A stretch of DNA of 64,000 nucleotides. Source: Xanthomonas sp. DAR 35659. Its GTDB lineage: Bacteria > Pseudomonadota > Gammaproteobacteria > Xanthomonadales > Xanthomonadaceae. Every line of letters starts with the position of its first letter. Position 1 is the first letter of the stretch. Positions 35,797 through 44,420 of the stretch are shown here, in pieces. Made by a program: the position numbers and the translations under genes. The stretch spans positions 1,416,001-1,480,000 of the forward strand of contig NZ_CP162488.1 in NCBI RefSeq assembly GCF_041242975.1. The letters run 5' to 3'. A model generated the notes under the pieces. The model did not search any database. It was not told where the DNA came from and worked only from the letters and a program-made list of their open reading frames with translations.

Positions 35797-37026
35797 TCAG
35801 CGCGTGGCGGCGTCGGTCAGCAGGTCCAAGGTCGGTTTCGGCCGGCTCAGGTCGTACATCAGGCCGAAATGGGCTTCCGCGCCCTGCTGGTCCGGCTGGT
35901 CGAGCAGTTCGTAGAGATTGATCTCGGCGACCACGTCGGCATAGTCGCCGCGCAGCGTCTGCAGCAGCTCCGCCACGCTGTCGTAGCAGGCGCCGTCGCC
36001 AGGGTGGCCGCCATCGGTGGTGCCGGTGTACACCTCGGCGCAGTTGAGCTCGTTGACGTACACCTTGGTGCCGTATTTCTGCGCGGCGGCGCGCAACTGC
36101 CCCAGGTACATCCAGTAGCCGCGTTCCCCGTGGAAGGCGTAGTAGTGGAAGCTGATGCGGTCGAAGTCGAAGCCCTAGGGCATGCCATCCCTTCCCGAGC
36201 ATGCCGCGTTGGGTCTGGTAGGCGCGCCGCCGGCGTTGCGTGGCGAAGCGCCTGACTGGCCGTCAGGTCAAGCCGCGCGGCGCTGGCGGCGCGCCTACCA
36301 GACCCAACCCGAAGGGCCGCGGTTGCGCGCGCCCGTGGCCGCGTCATCGCTCGGGCGTGGACCGACGTCCACTTCCTCGCTCTTCCTTGCCACGGGCACG
36401 CGCAACCGCGGCGCGGCATGCTCGGGAAGGGATGGCATGCCCTAGGCCTTGGCCTGGCCCAGGAACCACAGCGAGCCGTTGCGGTCGCCGGGGCAGCGCG
36501 CGTTGGCCGAATGGTCGTCGCTGTTGCAGGCGGTGATGTTGATGGTGAACTGCAGGCCGGCGCCCAACTCGTCGGAGGCCTGCTTCATGCCGCGGTACAT
36601 GGTGGTCATCGCCGCGATCCGCGCCGGGGCGGCGGCGCGGTCCAGATCCTGCTCGTTGCCGATCTCCCAGACCTTGATGTCGTTGGCATAGCGGCGTGCC
36701 AGCGCGTATCCGGCCTCCTGCGACATCGGATACACCATCGGCTGCAGTGCGATGCCGTAGCGGCGCGACAGCAGCACCAGCCGATCGAGCACGGCGAAGT
36801 TGCGCGGATCCACATCGAGGCGGTAGCTGCGCAGGTTGCGTTGGTCGAGCAACTGGAACACCGCCTCGGCCTGGCTCAGCGGATAGGCGGGGCGGTCGTC
36901 GTGGCCGTTGACCCCGAACACGATGGCCGGCACGGCGGCGCTGCGCTCGGCGGCACCGGCGGGCAGGGCGGCGCCGAGAGCGAGGTCGAACGACAGGAGC
37001 AGCAGAGCGGCGAGCAAGCGGGACAT
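35797..37026 (-). pseudogene. secreted glycoside-hydrolase-like gene split by an insertion
   Basis: The 5' part (37026-36447) encodes a signal peptide (MSRLLAALLLLSFDLALGA) and about 193 residues with KVWEIGNEQDLD, an asparagine-glutamate pair typical of the acid/base in clan-A hydrolases. The 3' part (36173-35797) continues with FDFDRISFHYYAFHGERGYW and KVYVNELNCAEVY, a likely nucleophile glutamate. A 273-bp element (36174-36446) interrupts it and adds a stop at the junction. Deleting exactly those bases joins GQAK to GFDFD in frame, giving a protein of about 319 residues. SD AGGAGA precedes the start. Resembles GH39/GH5-like enzymes; substrate unknown. Confidence 0.85.
36174..36446. mobile_element. 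273-bp non-coding element of nested palindromes
   Basis: The ends are perfect 35-bp inverted repeats (36174-36208 and 36412-36446, starting CCTAGGGCATGCC). Inside lie two further long hairpins: 36208-36231 pairs perfectly with 36285-36308, and 36316-36339 pairs with 36389-36412 with one mismatch. Each of these has a smaller hairpin at its tip (CCTGAC..GTCAGG at 36251-36267; GTGGAC..GTCCAC at 36357-36372). No coding potential was seen. The host gene is restored by exact removal, so no target duplication was made. It resembles a miniature inverted-repeat element folded as a three-armed junction. Confidence 0.85.
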
Positions 37027-37148
37027 GGCGCGTCTCCTGGCGGGGCCGGCGAGCGCTGCGGCGACGGACGGCGCTGTTCTTGTAAGCATGAGTTGTCCGC
37101 TGCAACGGCAGCGCTCATAACATGGAGGTGGGGGCGGTTGGCAGGAAG

Positions 37149-37607
37149 CTACTGATTCGCCTGCATCAGTTCCAGAGTGATATGGTCTGGCCCAGTCACA
37201 TACACAACCAGAGTTCCCTTGCGTGGTCCTGCGGGAATCGGTTGAGGCTTGCCTCTTGCTTGCCAGCCCGCTTGCTCGATGCGTCCAAGGACGGCGTGCA
37301 TGTCTTGCACTCTCAATGCCAAATGCGCCGAGCCAATCGCTGATGCCGTAGGTGGGGTGATGCCGTGGCGGTCGCCCTGCGAATACTCCAGCAACTCTAT
37401 TCGGCTGCCATCTGGACCTTTGACGATCGCTGTTCGCACGTTCGGATCGGCGGTGCCGGTGACTTGCAAAAGGAATTGCCCGCCCATTTCCGACTGACGT
37501 TCAAGAGTGAACCCGAGTCCAATTGTCCAGAAGCGAATGGCTTCTTCCAATGAGCTGACTGCGAAGCCAATATGATCGACTGCATGCACCATGTGGTCGG
37601 AATTCAT
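37149..37607 (-). CDS. VOC-superfamily (glyoxalase/bleomycin resistance-like) protein
   Basis: A 152-residue protein with the paired beta-alpha-beta-beta-beta modules of the vicinal oxygen chelate fold. The first module begins VDHIGFAVSSLEEAIRFW; the second begins SAHLALRVQDMHAVLGRI and ends DHITLELMQ. Candidate metal ligands are the histidine of VDHIGF, a glutamate of RIELLEY, the histidine of SAHLAL and the glutamate of ITLELMQ. Closest in look to lactoylglutathione lyase or methylmalonyl-CoA epimerase relatives. The start at 37607 has AAGGA upstream. Codon use is lower in GC than the neighbours, hinting at acquisition. Confidence 0.85.
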   Translation of the reverse strand: MNSDHMVHAVDHIGFAVSSLEEAIRFWTIGLGFTLERQSEMGGQFLLQVTGTADPNVRTAIVKGPDGSRIELLEYSQGDRHGITPPTASAIGSAHLALRVQDMHAVLGRIEQAGWQARGKPQPIPAGPRKGTLVVYVTGPDHITLELMQANQ

Positions 37608-38017
37608 CAAATGATCCTTTAAGGGTCGACGGGCCAGGTGTGAGCTTGCGCAGCACGGCGCATGCCCCTGAAGGAAAGCGGACATGCCATGCCTCCCGTC
37701 CTCGGTCAACGTATGTCTTGATCAACAGGCGCTACAGGCGCACAGCAACGGCGGGCGAGTGGATCGAGCCTAGCAAGCGCAGCGGCGCCGGTGCACAGCG
37801 GCTGGGCGCTGCACCACAGATCGCGACGCTGGCGGTGGCCAGCGCCAGTGGCCTGTGACGCTCTCCAGGCCGCCGCCGCTGGCGGTTGCTCGGACAGCCG
37901 CGGTCCCGCATGGACGCCGGCGGCCGGTGGGCATGGTTGCGCCAGCAACGCCGTGGCCGCCAAAACGCGACAGGGGCCTTTCGGCCCCTGTCGGTGTGCA
38001 TCCGGTCGCGCGATGGA
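37608..38017. other. 410-bp region without a gene
   Basis: It contains the hairpin GACAGGGGCC-TTTC-GGCCCCTGTC near 37968-37991, placed after the bamD stop on the minus strand and followed by GCGTTTTGG, a plausible terminator. Nothing else was recognised. Confidence 0.5.
37968..37991 (-). terminator. probable terminator after bamD
   Basis: A perfect 10-bp stem with a four-base loop lies 27 bp beyond the bamD stop; the following T run is short (GCGTTTT), so efficiency is uncertain. Confidence 0.55.
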
Positions 38018-38896
38018 TCAGCGCGCCATCTGCGAGTTGGCCTGCCCGGTGGAGGCCGACTTCTCGCCGGCGAACGGGTTGAGCTTGCGGATCATCCACG
38101 GGTACTTGGGCCAGTTGCCGCTCAGCCACGGGTGCTGGGGATCGTTGAGCTCCAGCACGCGGCGGGCGTCGTCGGCCAGCGGCTTGTTGCCCAGGTGGGT
38201 GTAGGCCTCGGCCAGCACCGCCACCGCGTCGTACTGGTAGGCGCTCTGCGGATAGGTTTCCAGCAGGTAGGTGGCGCGGCCGGCGGCCGAGACCCAGGCA
38301 TCGCGGCGCAGGTAGTACAGGGCGTTGTCCAACTCCTGCTGGGCGAACACGTTGCGCAGCGCGATCATGCGCTGGCGCGCATCGGCGGCGTAGCGGCTGT
38401 TGGGATAGCGCTCGGCGACGATGTTGAAGTCGGCGTAGGCCTGCTGCGGCGTGGACAGGTCGCGGCGGCTCGGGTCCAGCGACCACACCCGGCGCAGGAA
38501 CACCGTGTCGCGGTTGCTGTTGGACAGGCCGCGCAGGTAGTACATGTAGGCGATGTTGCGGTGGGTCGGGTAGGTGCGGATGAAGCGGTCGATGCTGGAC
38601 ACCGCATCGTCGTGCTTGCCGGCCTTGTACTGCGCGTAGGCGCTTTCCATCATCGCCTGCTCGGTGTACTGCCCATACGGGTACTGCGCGATCAGGCGCT
38701 TGAAGCTGCCCTCGGCGCCGGCCCAGTTGCCGCTCTCCATCTGCGAGTGCGCCTTCTGGTACAGCTGCTCCACCGGCATCCCTTCCTCGGGATTCTTGTT
38801 CTTCTGGCGGTGGCAACCCGTCGCCACGACGGCCATGACCAGGATCAGGGCGATGAAACGGACGTGCGCGGAGAGCGGGACGGAGCGTCGGATCAT
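38018..38896 (-). CDS. bamD: outer membrane assembly lipoprotein BamD
   Basis: A 292-residue lipoprotein of the BAM complex that inserts beta-barrel proteins. The lipobox is VVATGC around residue 28, after a hydrophobic signal segment. Five tetratricopeptide repeats follow, beginning VEQLYQKAHSQMESGNWAGA, with AYADFNIVAERYPNSRYA and DAVAVLAEAYTHLGN as later repeats. It is divergent from rluD, an arrangement conserved in proteobacteria. Confidence 0.97.
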   Translation of the reverse strand: MIRRSVPLSAHVRFIALILVMAVVATGCHRQKNKNPEEGMPVEQLYQKAHSQMESGNWAGAEGSFKRLIAQYPYGQYTEQAMMESAYAQYKAGKHDDAVSSIDRFIRTYPTHRNIAYMYYLRGLSNSNRDTVFLRRVWSLDPSRRDLSTPQQAYADFNIVAERYPNSRYAADARQRMIALRNVFAQQELDNALYYLRRDAWVSAAGRATYLLETYPQSAYQYDAVAVLAEAYTHLGNKPLADDARRVLELNDPQHPWLSGNWPKYPWMIRKLNPFAGEKSASTGQANSQMAR

Positions 38897-39011
38897 GGGT
38901 TCGGGCGGGACACGTCAGGAATGCGAAGGGGCGATGATAGCCTAGTGGCCTGTCCGGCGACTGACTATGGCCGCCGCGGCCCTCCCTTTCCGACGTAGCC
39001 GTGCCCTTTTC

Positions 39012-40019
39012 ATGCCCAATACCCTCCCGGACTCTCCCGAGGACGCCGCCCCCGACGGCCCGCGCCAGGCGCGGGTGCCCGACCATGCCGCCGGCCGCCG
39101 CTTCGACGCGGTGCTGGCCGAGCTGTTTCCCGAATTCTCGCGCTCGCGCCTGGCCGAATGGATCAAGTCCGGCGACGCGCTGCTGGACGGCGCCCCGGCG
39201 CGGCCGCGCGACGCCCTGCGCGGCGGCGAGATCGCCAGCCTGCACGCGGTCCTGGACACCCAGACCCACGCCCTGCCCGAGGACATCCCGCTGGAGGTGC
39301 TGTACGAGGACGACCAGGTCATCGTGCTGAACAAGCCGGCCGGGCTGGTCGTCCATCCGGGCGCCGGCAACCCCAGCGGTACCCTGGTCAACGCCCTGCT
39401 GTACCGCGATCCGTCGCTGGCGGCGCTGCCGCGCGCCGGCATCGTGCACCGCCTGGACAAGGACACCAGCGGCGCGATGGTGGTGGCGCGGACCCTGCCG
39501 GCGCATACCTCGCTGGTGGCGCAGCTGTCCGCGCGCGACGTGCACCGCCAGTACCTGGCGGTGGTGGCCGGGCCGCTGGTCTCCGGCGGCACCGCCAACG
39601 CGCCGATCGACCGCCACCCGCGCGACCGCCTGCGCATGGCGGTACGCGAGGACGGCCGCGACGCGGTCACCCACTACCGGCTGCGCGAGCGCTTCCGCGC
39701 CCACACCGCGCTGGAATGCCGCCTGGAGACCGGGCGCACCCACCAGATCCGCGTGCACATGGCGCATCTGAAGCACCCGATCATCGGCGACCCGCTGTAC
39801 GGCGGGCCGCTGAAGCTGCCCAAGGGCGCCACCGAGGAGCTGATCGCCGAGTTGCGCGGCTTCAAGCGCCAGGCGCTGCATGCCGAGACGCTGGAGTTCA
39901 AGCATCCCGTGCATGGCGAGCCGGTGCGCGCCACCGCCGCGGTGCCGGCCGACCTGCAGCGCCTGTTGGCGGCGCTGCGCGTCGACTCGCAGTTGGCCGC
40001 CGCGCAGGCGCGGCGCTGA
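39012..40019 (+). CDS. rluD: 23S rRNA pseudouridine synthase RluD
   Basis: A 335-residue enzyme that makes pseudouridines in helix 69 of 23S rRNA. An S4 domain (about 25-85: [20 protein letters not shown]) precedes the catalytic domain with [16 protein letters not shown], where the aspartate of RLDKDTSG is catalytic. [20 protein letters not shown] is the other family signature. Start chosen at 39012 ([12 protein letters not shown]); an ATG at 38967 would add 15 residues close to the divergent bamD promoter. Confidence 0.96.
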   Translation: MPNTLPDSPEDAAPDGPRQARVPDHAAGRRFDAVLAELFPEFSRSRLAEWIKSGDALLDGAPARPRDALRGGEIASLHAVLDTQTHALPEDIPLEVLYEDDQVIVLNKPAGLVVHPGAGNPSGTLVNALLYRDPSLAALPRAGIVHRLDKDTSGAMVVARTLPAHTSLVAQLSARDVHRQYLAVVAGPLVSGGTANAPIDRHPRDRLRMAVREDGRDAVTHYRLRERFRAHTALECRLETGRTHQIRVHMAHLKHPIIGDPLYGGPLKLPKGATEELIAELRGFKRQALHAETLEFKHPVHGEPVRATAAVPADLQRLLAALRVDSQLAAAQARR

Positions 40020-40215
40020 GCATGGGCGCGCTGCCGGGCCAGGCCTGGACGCGCGCCGGCGGCCCAGCCGCCGCGGCGCGCGCCTCGCGTCCGCGTGGCC
40101 GCAGCACAGGCGGCGCGTCCGCCGCCACGGGGCGGGCCGGCGGGCAGGGCAGCCATCGCCTGCTGCCGGCGTGCGCGGTCGCCACCCCCGTGGCGCCGGC
40201 TCGGCGGGCGCGCGC

Positions 40216-40989
40216 ATGAGCGATTTCGTGCTTCCCGCCGAGTGGCCGACCCCGCCGCGGGTACGCGCGCTGACCACGCTGCGCCACGGCGCCGGCGCCT
40301 CGCTGCCGCCGTTCGACCGCTTCAACCTGGGCAACCGTACCGCCGCCGAGGGCGACGATCCGGACACGGTGCAGCGCAACCGCGACGAACTCGCCGCGCG
40401 CCTGGCGCTGCCAACGCCGCCGCACTGGCTGCGGCAGGTGCACGGCGTGCAGGTGCTGCGCTTCGAGCGCCCGCCTGCCGCCATCGGCATCGACGCCGAA
40501 CCGACCGCCGACGCGGCGGTCACCGGCGTGCCCGGGGTGGTGCTGGCGATCCTGACCGCCGATTGCCTGCCGGTGGTGTTCGCCGCCCGCGACGGCAGCG
40601 AAATCGGCGCCGCGCATGCCGGCTGGCAGGGCCTGGCCGCCGGCGTGCTGGAGGCCACGGTCGCCGCGCTGCGCACCCCGGCGGCGCAGCTGCAGGCCTG
40701 GCTGGGGCCGGCGGCGGGGCCGGACGCCTACGAGATCGGCAGCAACGTGCGCGATGCCTTCCTCGCGCACGACCCGGCCGCGGCCAGCGCCTTCGTCGCG
40801 ACCCGTCCCGGCCATTGGCGGGTGGATCTGTCTGCGCTGGCGCGGCAACGGCTGGCCGCGGCCGGGGTGCCGGCCGCGCAGGTGCACGGCGGCGGCCTGT
40901 GCACGATCACCGACGCGCGGCGCTTCTTTTCCTATCGCCGCGATCGCCGCAGCGGCCGCATGGCGACGCTGGCGTGGATCGGGGACTGA
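40216..40989 (+). CDS. pgeF: peptidoglycan editing factor PgeF (YfiH, multicopper-like laccase-fold protein)
   Basis: A 257-residue cytoplasmic protein of the Cu-oxidase_4 family; members prevent misincorporation of serine into peptidoglycan precursors and can act as purine nucleosidases. Signature parts are TLRHGAGASLPPFDRFNLGN, HWLRQVHGVQVL, LTADCLPVVFAARDG and IGAAHAGWQGLAAGVL, containing the His-Cys-His metal site. The usual C-terminal FFSYRRDRRSGRMATLAWI is present. It follows rluD with a 196-bp gap, an order common in proteobacteria. Confidence 0.93.
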   Translation: MSDFVLPAEWPTPPRVRALTTLRHGAGASLPPFDRFNLGNRTAAEGDDPDTVQRNRDELAARLALPTPPHWLRQVHGVQVLRFERPPAAIGIDAEPTADAAVTGVPGVVLAILTADCLPVVFAARDGSEIGAAHAGWQGLAAGVLEATVAALRTPAAQLQAWLGPAAGPDAYEIGSNVRDAFLAHDPAAASAFVATRPGHWRVDLSALARQRLAAAGVPAAQVHGGGLCTITDARRFFSYRRDRRSGRMATLAWIGD

Positions 40990-41516
40990 GCGCGCCGCTG
41001 TTCGCGCAGGTGCTCGGCGCGGCGTTCGCGGGGCTGCCGCCGGCGCTGCGCGCGCTGCATTCGGTGCCGCAGCGGCAGCGCTACGTGGGCCATGCCGAGG
41101 TGCGCCGCGGCCGGCATCCGTTGCTCCCGCTGTGCGCGTGGTTGGCGCGGCTGCCGCCGGCCAGCGCCGCCACCCCGGTGGAGGTGACCTTCAGCGCCGA
41201 CGCGCGCGGCGAGCGCTGGGAGCGCCGCTTCGGCGCGCACGCGATGCCGTCGCGGCTCTGGCTGCGGGACGGCCGGCTGCGCGAGCGGCTGGGCGCGGTC
41301 GAGTTCGAGTTCGCGTTGCGCGTGGACGGTGCGGCCATCGTCTGGAGCGCCACGCGCGCCTGGGCGTTCGGCGTGCTGCCGCTGCCGCGGCGCTGGCTGG
41401 CCGGGGTGCACTGCCGCGAAAGCGAGCACGCCGGCCGCTATGCGTTCCTGGTCGAGGTGGCGCTGCCGTGGATCGGTCCGTTCATCCGCTACGAGGGCCT
41501 GCTTGACCCGGCCTGA
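40974..41516 (+). CDS. DUF4166-like protein
   Basis: About 180 residues, matching the pattern of DUF4166 proteins: FAQVLGAAFAGLPPALRALH near the start, then VEVTFSADARGERWERRFG, and ending FLVEVALPWIGPFIRYEGLL. The function is unknown; some members are fused to short-chain dehydrogenases. The frame is open well upstream, so the start is uncertain; I give a GTG that overlaps the end of pgeF by 16 bp. It lies directly before the DCC protein and is likely cotranscribed with both neighbours. Confidence 0.7.
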   Translation: MDRGLSAPLFAQVLGAAFAGLPPALRALHSVPQRQRYVGHAEVRRGRHPLLPLCAWLARLPPASAATPVEVTFSADARGERWERRFGAHAMPSRLWLRDGRLRERLGAVEFEFALRVDGAAIVWSATRAWAFGVLPLPRRWLAGVHCRESEHAGRYAFLVEVALPWIGPFIRYEGLLDPA

Positions 41517-41520
41517 GCCG

Positions 41521-41946
41521 ATGCGCGCGCCACTGCCGGCGCCGGACGCCGGTGGCGCGATCGTCGTGTTCGACGGCGTGTGCCTGCTGTGCAGTCGCTG
41601 GGTGCGCTTCCTGTTGCGGTTCGATCGCCGCGGCCGCTACCGCTTTGCCTCGGTGCAATCGGCCAGTGGCCGCGCCTTGCTGCAGGCCAACGGGGTGGAT
41701 CCGGACGACCCGCTGTCGTTCCTGCTGCTGACCCCGCAACGCGCGTGGACCGATTCGGACGCGGCGATCGGCGTGATCGCCGGCCTCGGCGGCGCCTGGC
41801 GCGTGGTCGCGCTGCTGCGGCTGGTGCCGCGGCGCTGGCGCGATGCCGCGTACCGGGTGCTGGCGCGCAACCGTTATCGCTGGTTCGGCACTTCCTCGCA
41901 ATGCTTCCTGCCCGACCCGGAGCAGCGTTCGCGTTTTCTGGAGTGA
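41521..41946 (+). CDS. thiol-disulfide oxidoreductase of the DCC family (DUF393)
   Basis: A 141-residue thioredoxin-like protein. The name-giving motif is visible as VVFDGVCLLCSRWVRF, with D followed by the CxxC pair; YRFASVQSASGRALL and a C-terminal YRWFGTSSQCFLPDP complete the family pattern. The partner substrate is unknown. It starts 5 bp after the preceding gene. A TTG at 41503 is an alternative start. Confidence 0.85.
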   Translation: MRAPLPAPDAGGAIVVFDGVCLLCSRWVRFLLRFDRRGRYRFASVQSASGRALLQANGVDPDDPLSFLLLTPQRAWTDSDAAIGVIAGLGGAWRVVALLRLVPRRWRDAAYRVLARNRYRWFGTSSQCFLPDPEQRSRFLE

Positions 41947-41980
41947 ACGCGCGTCGGTGCCGTCCGCGCGTTCCGTGTTC

Positions 41981-42048
41981 CTGTCGCGGCTGAAGCCGCT
42001 CCTACAGGCGCGCCGCGGTTTCTTGTAGGAGCGGCTTCAGCCGCGACA
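41981..42048. repeat. inverted pair of REP-like palindromes
   Basis: A reversed copy (41981-42007) and a forward copy (42023-42048) of the TGTAGGAGCGGCTTCAGCCG family are separated by 15 bp, between convergent genes. Confidence 0.9.
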
Positions 42049-42240
42049 GAAAAACGAAACTGCTGCGATGCCAAGGCGTCCATGGAGAACGCGGCAGCCA
42101 CCCCTGCGATCGCCGCACCCCGGTTCGCCTTCGTGATGTTCTGTGATCGAGAAAATCCCACGTGCCGGGTCCGCGTCGAGCGCATCGGCATGCTTCCCGG
42201 ATGACTGCAGCATCCCCGAAGCCGGCGTACCCGCGACGCC

Positions 42241-44100
42241 CTAGCCCGTGCCGCGCAGCAACGCGGTGACGTTGCCGGCGCCGGCCTGCGCGCCGGCGTT
42301 GCGATCGATGCGGAACACCGCCACCGCGGTGGCCAGGCTGCCGGCCTGTTCCTCCATGCTACGCGCGGCGGCGGTCGCTTCCTCGACCAGCGCGGCGTTG
42401 CGCTGGGTCACTTCGTCCAGTTGCATCACCGTGCGGTTGACCTGCTCGATGCCGCTGGACTGTTCGGCGCTGGCGGCGCTGATCTCGCCGATCAGCCCGG
42501 TCACCCGCTGCACCGCGCCGACGATCTCGTGCATGGTCGCGCCGGCGCGGTTCACCAACTCCGCGCCGAGCGTGACCTTGCGCGTGGAATCCTCGATCAG
42601 TTGCTTGATCTCCTTGGCCGCGTCCGCCGAGCGCTGCGCCAGCGAGCGCACTTCCGAGGCGACCACGGCGAAGCCGCGGCCCTGTTCGCCGGCGCGCGCC
42701 GCCTCCACCGCGGCGTTGAGCGCCAGGATGTTGGTCTGGAAGGCGATGCCGTCGATTACGCCGATGATCTCGCCGATGCGCTGCGACGAGGTGCTGATCG
42801 CGCCCATCGTCGCGATCACCTCGTCCATCACCTCGCCGCCGGAGCGGGCCACCTCGCCGGTGCGTTGCGCCAGGCCGTTGGCCTGCTGCGCATTGTCGGC
42901 GTTCTGCTTCACCGCCGAGGTCAGTTCCTCCATCGCGCTGGCGGTTTCCTCCAGGCTCGCCGCCTGCTGCTCGGTGCGGTCGGACAGGTCGGTGTTGCCG
43001 GCGGCGATCTCCACCGCGGCGCGGCGGATCGCCTCGGCCGCGCTTTGGATGCCGACGATGATCTCGGTCAATCTGGCCACGGTGCGGTGGGTGTCCTCGC
43101 GCAGGCGCGCGAACACGCCCTGCGCCTGGCCGTCGATGCGGTGGGTGAGGTCGCCTTCGGCGAGCGCGGCCAGCGCGCTGGCCAGCGCGGCGAGGTTGCT
43201 TTCCACCGAATCGGAAATGCGGTTGACGCCTTCGGCCAGCGCCTTGAGCACGCCGTCCATCGCCGCGGTGTCGAGACGGCGGCTGAAATCGCCGTGCGCG
43301 GCGGCCTCGATCACCGTGGTCAGCGCCTGCTCGGCGTTCACCTGCGCGGTCACGTCCTCCCATTGCGCGATGGTGCCCAGGCGCACGCCCTCGGCGCTGG
43401 TGATCGGGCTGTAGACGAAGTCGATCTGGCGGCCGAAGAACGGCGCGCGCACGCGCTTGGAGCCGGTCAGCGCGCGCATGCGGTCGATCGCGGCCTGGCT
43501 GTCGGGATAGATGTCGCCGATGCTGCCGCCGACGAAGCGCTCGGCGCGGAACTCGGGGCGGAAGCTCTGCACGTCGGGTTCGATCGCGCGCAGCATCTGC
43601 AGCAGCTTGCGGTTGGCGAAATGCACGCGGCCGTCGTCGTCGGCGATGCGGACCATGGTGTCCAGGTCGTCCAGCGCCTGCAGCACGAAGCGGCCGCGGC
43701 GCAACTCGGCCTCGGTCTGCGCCTGGCGCTCGGCCAGCCGCGCCTGCGCGGTCTGCAATGCGCGCAGCAGCGCCGCGTCGGCCGCGTCCGCGGCGCCATC
43801 GAGGCGTTGCTCGAAGCGGCCTTCGCCCAGCGCCTGCACCGCCTGCAGCGCGCGCTGCGACGGCGCCGCGCGCCGCGTGCCGGCCCAGGACAGTGCCGCC
43901 ACCAGCAGCGCCGCGGCGGCCAGTGCCGGCGCCAGGCGCGCCAGCGCCGGCCCGTTCGGCCCAAGCTGGCGGCCGACGTGCAACGCGTACAGCGCCATCG
44001 CCAACAGGCCGAGCGCATAGGCCAGGGCGAGCAGCAACGGGCGCGGGGGCAGGCGGAGGCGGCCGATCGGGCGAGGGGATGCGGCGTCTGGCAAGGTCAT
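42241..44100 (-). CDS. methyl-accepting chemotaxis protein with PAS domain
   Basis: A 619-residue chemoreceptor. Two N-terminal helices with almost no periplasmic loop ([19 protein letters not shown] and [17 protein letters not shown]) suggest internal sensing. A PAS-like domain follows ([19 protein letters not shown] through [14 protein letters not shown]), then HAMP-like repeats ([15 protein letters not shown]). The signalling tip contains [20 protein letters not shown] and [16 protein letters not shown]. It would act on CheA via CheW; ligand unknown. A sigma-28-like promoter lies about 70 bp upstream. Confidence 0.93.
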   Translation of the reverse strand: MTLPDAASPRPIGRLRLPPRPLLLALAYALGLLAMALYALHVGRQLGPNGPALARLAPALAAAALLVAALSWAGTRRAAPSQRALQAVQALGEGRFEQRLDGAADAADAALLRALQTAQARLAERQAQTEAELRRGRFVLQALDDLDTMVRIADDDGRVHFANRKLLQMLRAIEPDVQSFRPEFRAERFVGGSIGDIYPDSQAAIDRMRALTGSKRVRAPFFGRQIDFVYSPITSAEGVRLGTIAQWEDVTAQVNAEQALTTVIEAAAHGDFSRRLDTAAMDGVLKALAEGVNRISDSVESNLAALASALAALAEGDLTHRIDGQAQGVFARLREDTHRTVARLTEIIVGIQSAAEAIRRAAVEIAAGNTDLSDRTEQQAASLEETASAMEELTSAVKQNADNAQQANGLAQRTGEVARSGGEVMDEVIATMGAISTSSQRIGEIIGVIDGIAFQTNILALNAAVEAARAGEQGRGFAVVASEVRSLAQRSADAAKEIKQLIEDSTRKVTLGAELVNRAGATMHEIVGAVQRVTGLIGEISAASAEQSSGIEQVNRTVMQLDEVTQRNAALVEEATAAARSMEEQAGSLATAVAVFRIDRNAGAQAGAGNVTALLRGTG

Positions 44101-44168
44101 GGCGGCTACCGGCTGGGAAGGTCGGCGCGATCCGCTCGCGTCGACAAAGTGAAGAAATATGCCCCTCA

Positions 44169-44196
44169 GTATCGGCCCGCAGGTCCGCGTGCTTGA
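44169..44196 (-). promoter_or_regulatory. probable sigma-28 (FliA) promoter of the chemoreceptor gene
   Basis: On the minus strand TCAAG is followed after exactly 15 bases by GCCGATAC, against the consensus TAAAG-N15-GCCGATAA. Initiation near 44160 would leave a leader of about 60 bases. This places the receptor in the flagellar regulon. Confidence 0.7.
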
Positions 44197-44365
44197 CCGC
44201 CGCACAGACCGCTCGTCGGAAATATCGCGCCAGAATCGGTGAGATAGGTCGCTGAAAACGTTCCATTTTTTGCTGCGACGCAATAGAGCGCTCGGCGAGG
44301 TCGCTGCTTCCGCTACGCGCCTGCGCGCGAACGCGCCGCTGTTGGCCGCGTAGTGCGCCGAGCAC

Positions 44366-44392
44366 AAAAAAACCGGCCGTCTTGCGACGGCC
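44366..44392 (-). terminator. intrinsic terminator of gcd
   Basis: On the minus strand the stem GGCCGTC / GACGGCC with a four-base loop is followed by GG and seven T residues. Confidence 0.9.
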
Positions 44393-44420
44393 GATCGGGT
44401 GCATCGGAAGCGGACCGGCG

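Larger units (their letters stand above)
44101..44420. other. 320-bp gap between chemoreceptor and glucose dehydrogenase genes
   Basis: It contains the sigma-28-like promoter (44169-44196) and the gcd terminator (44366-44392). No further gene was seen. Confidence 0.7.

Noticed and set aside
36209..36411. A gene inside the nested-palindrome element
   Set aside because: Frames there are mirror images produced by the hairpins and have no ribosome site or recognisable product.
37770..40676. 968-codon minus-strand frame across bamD, rluD and pgeF
   Set aside because: It runs antisense or out of frame to three recognisable genes and has shadow-type composition.
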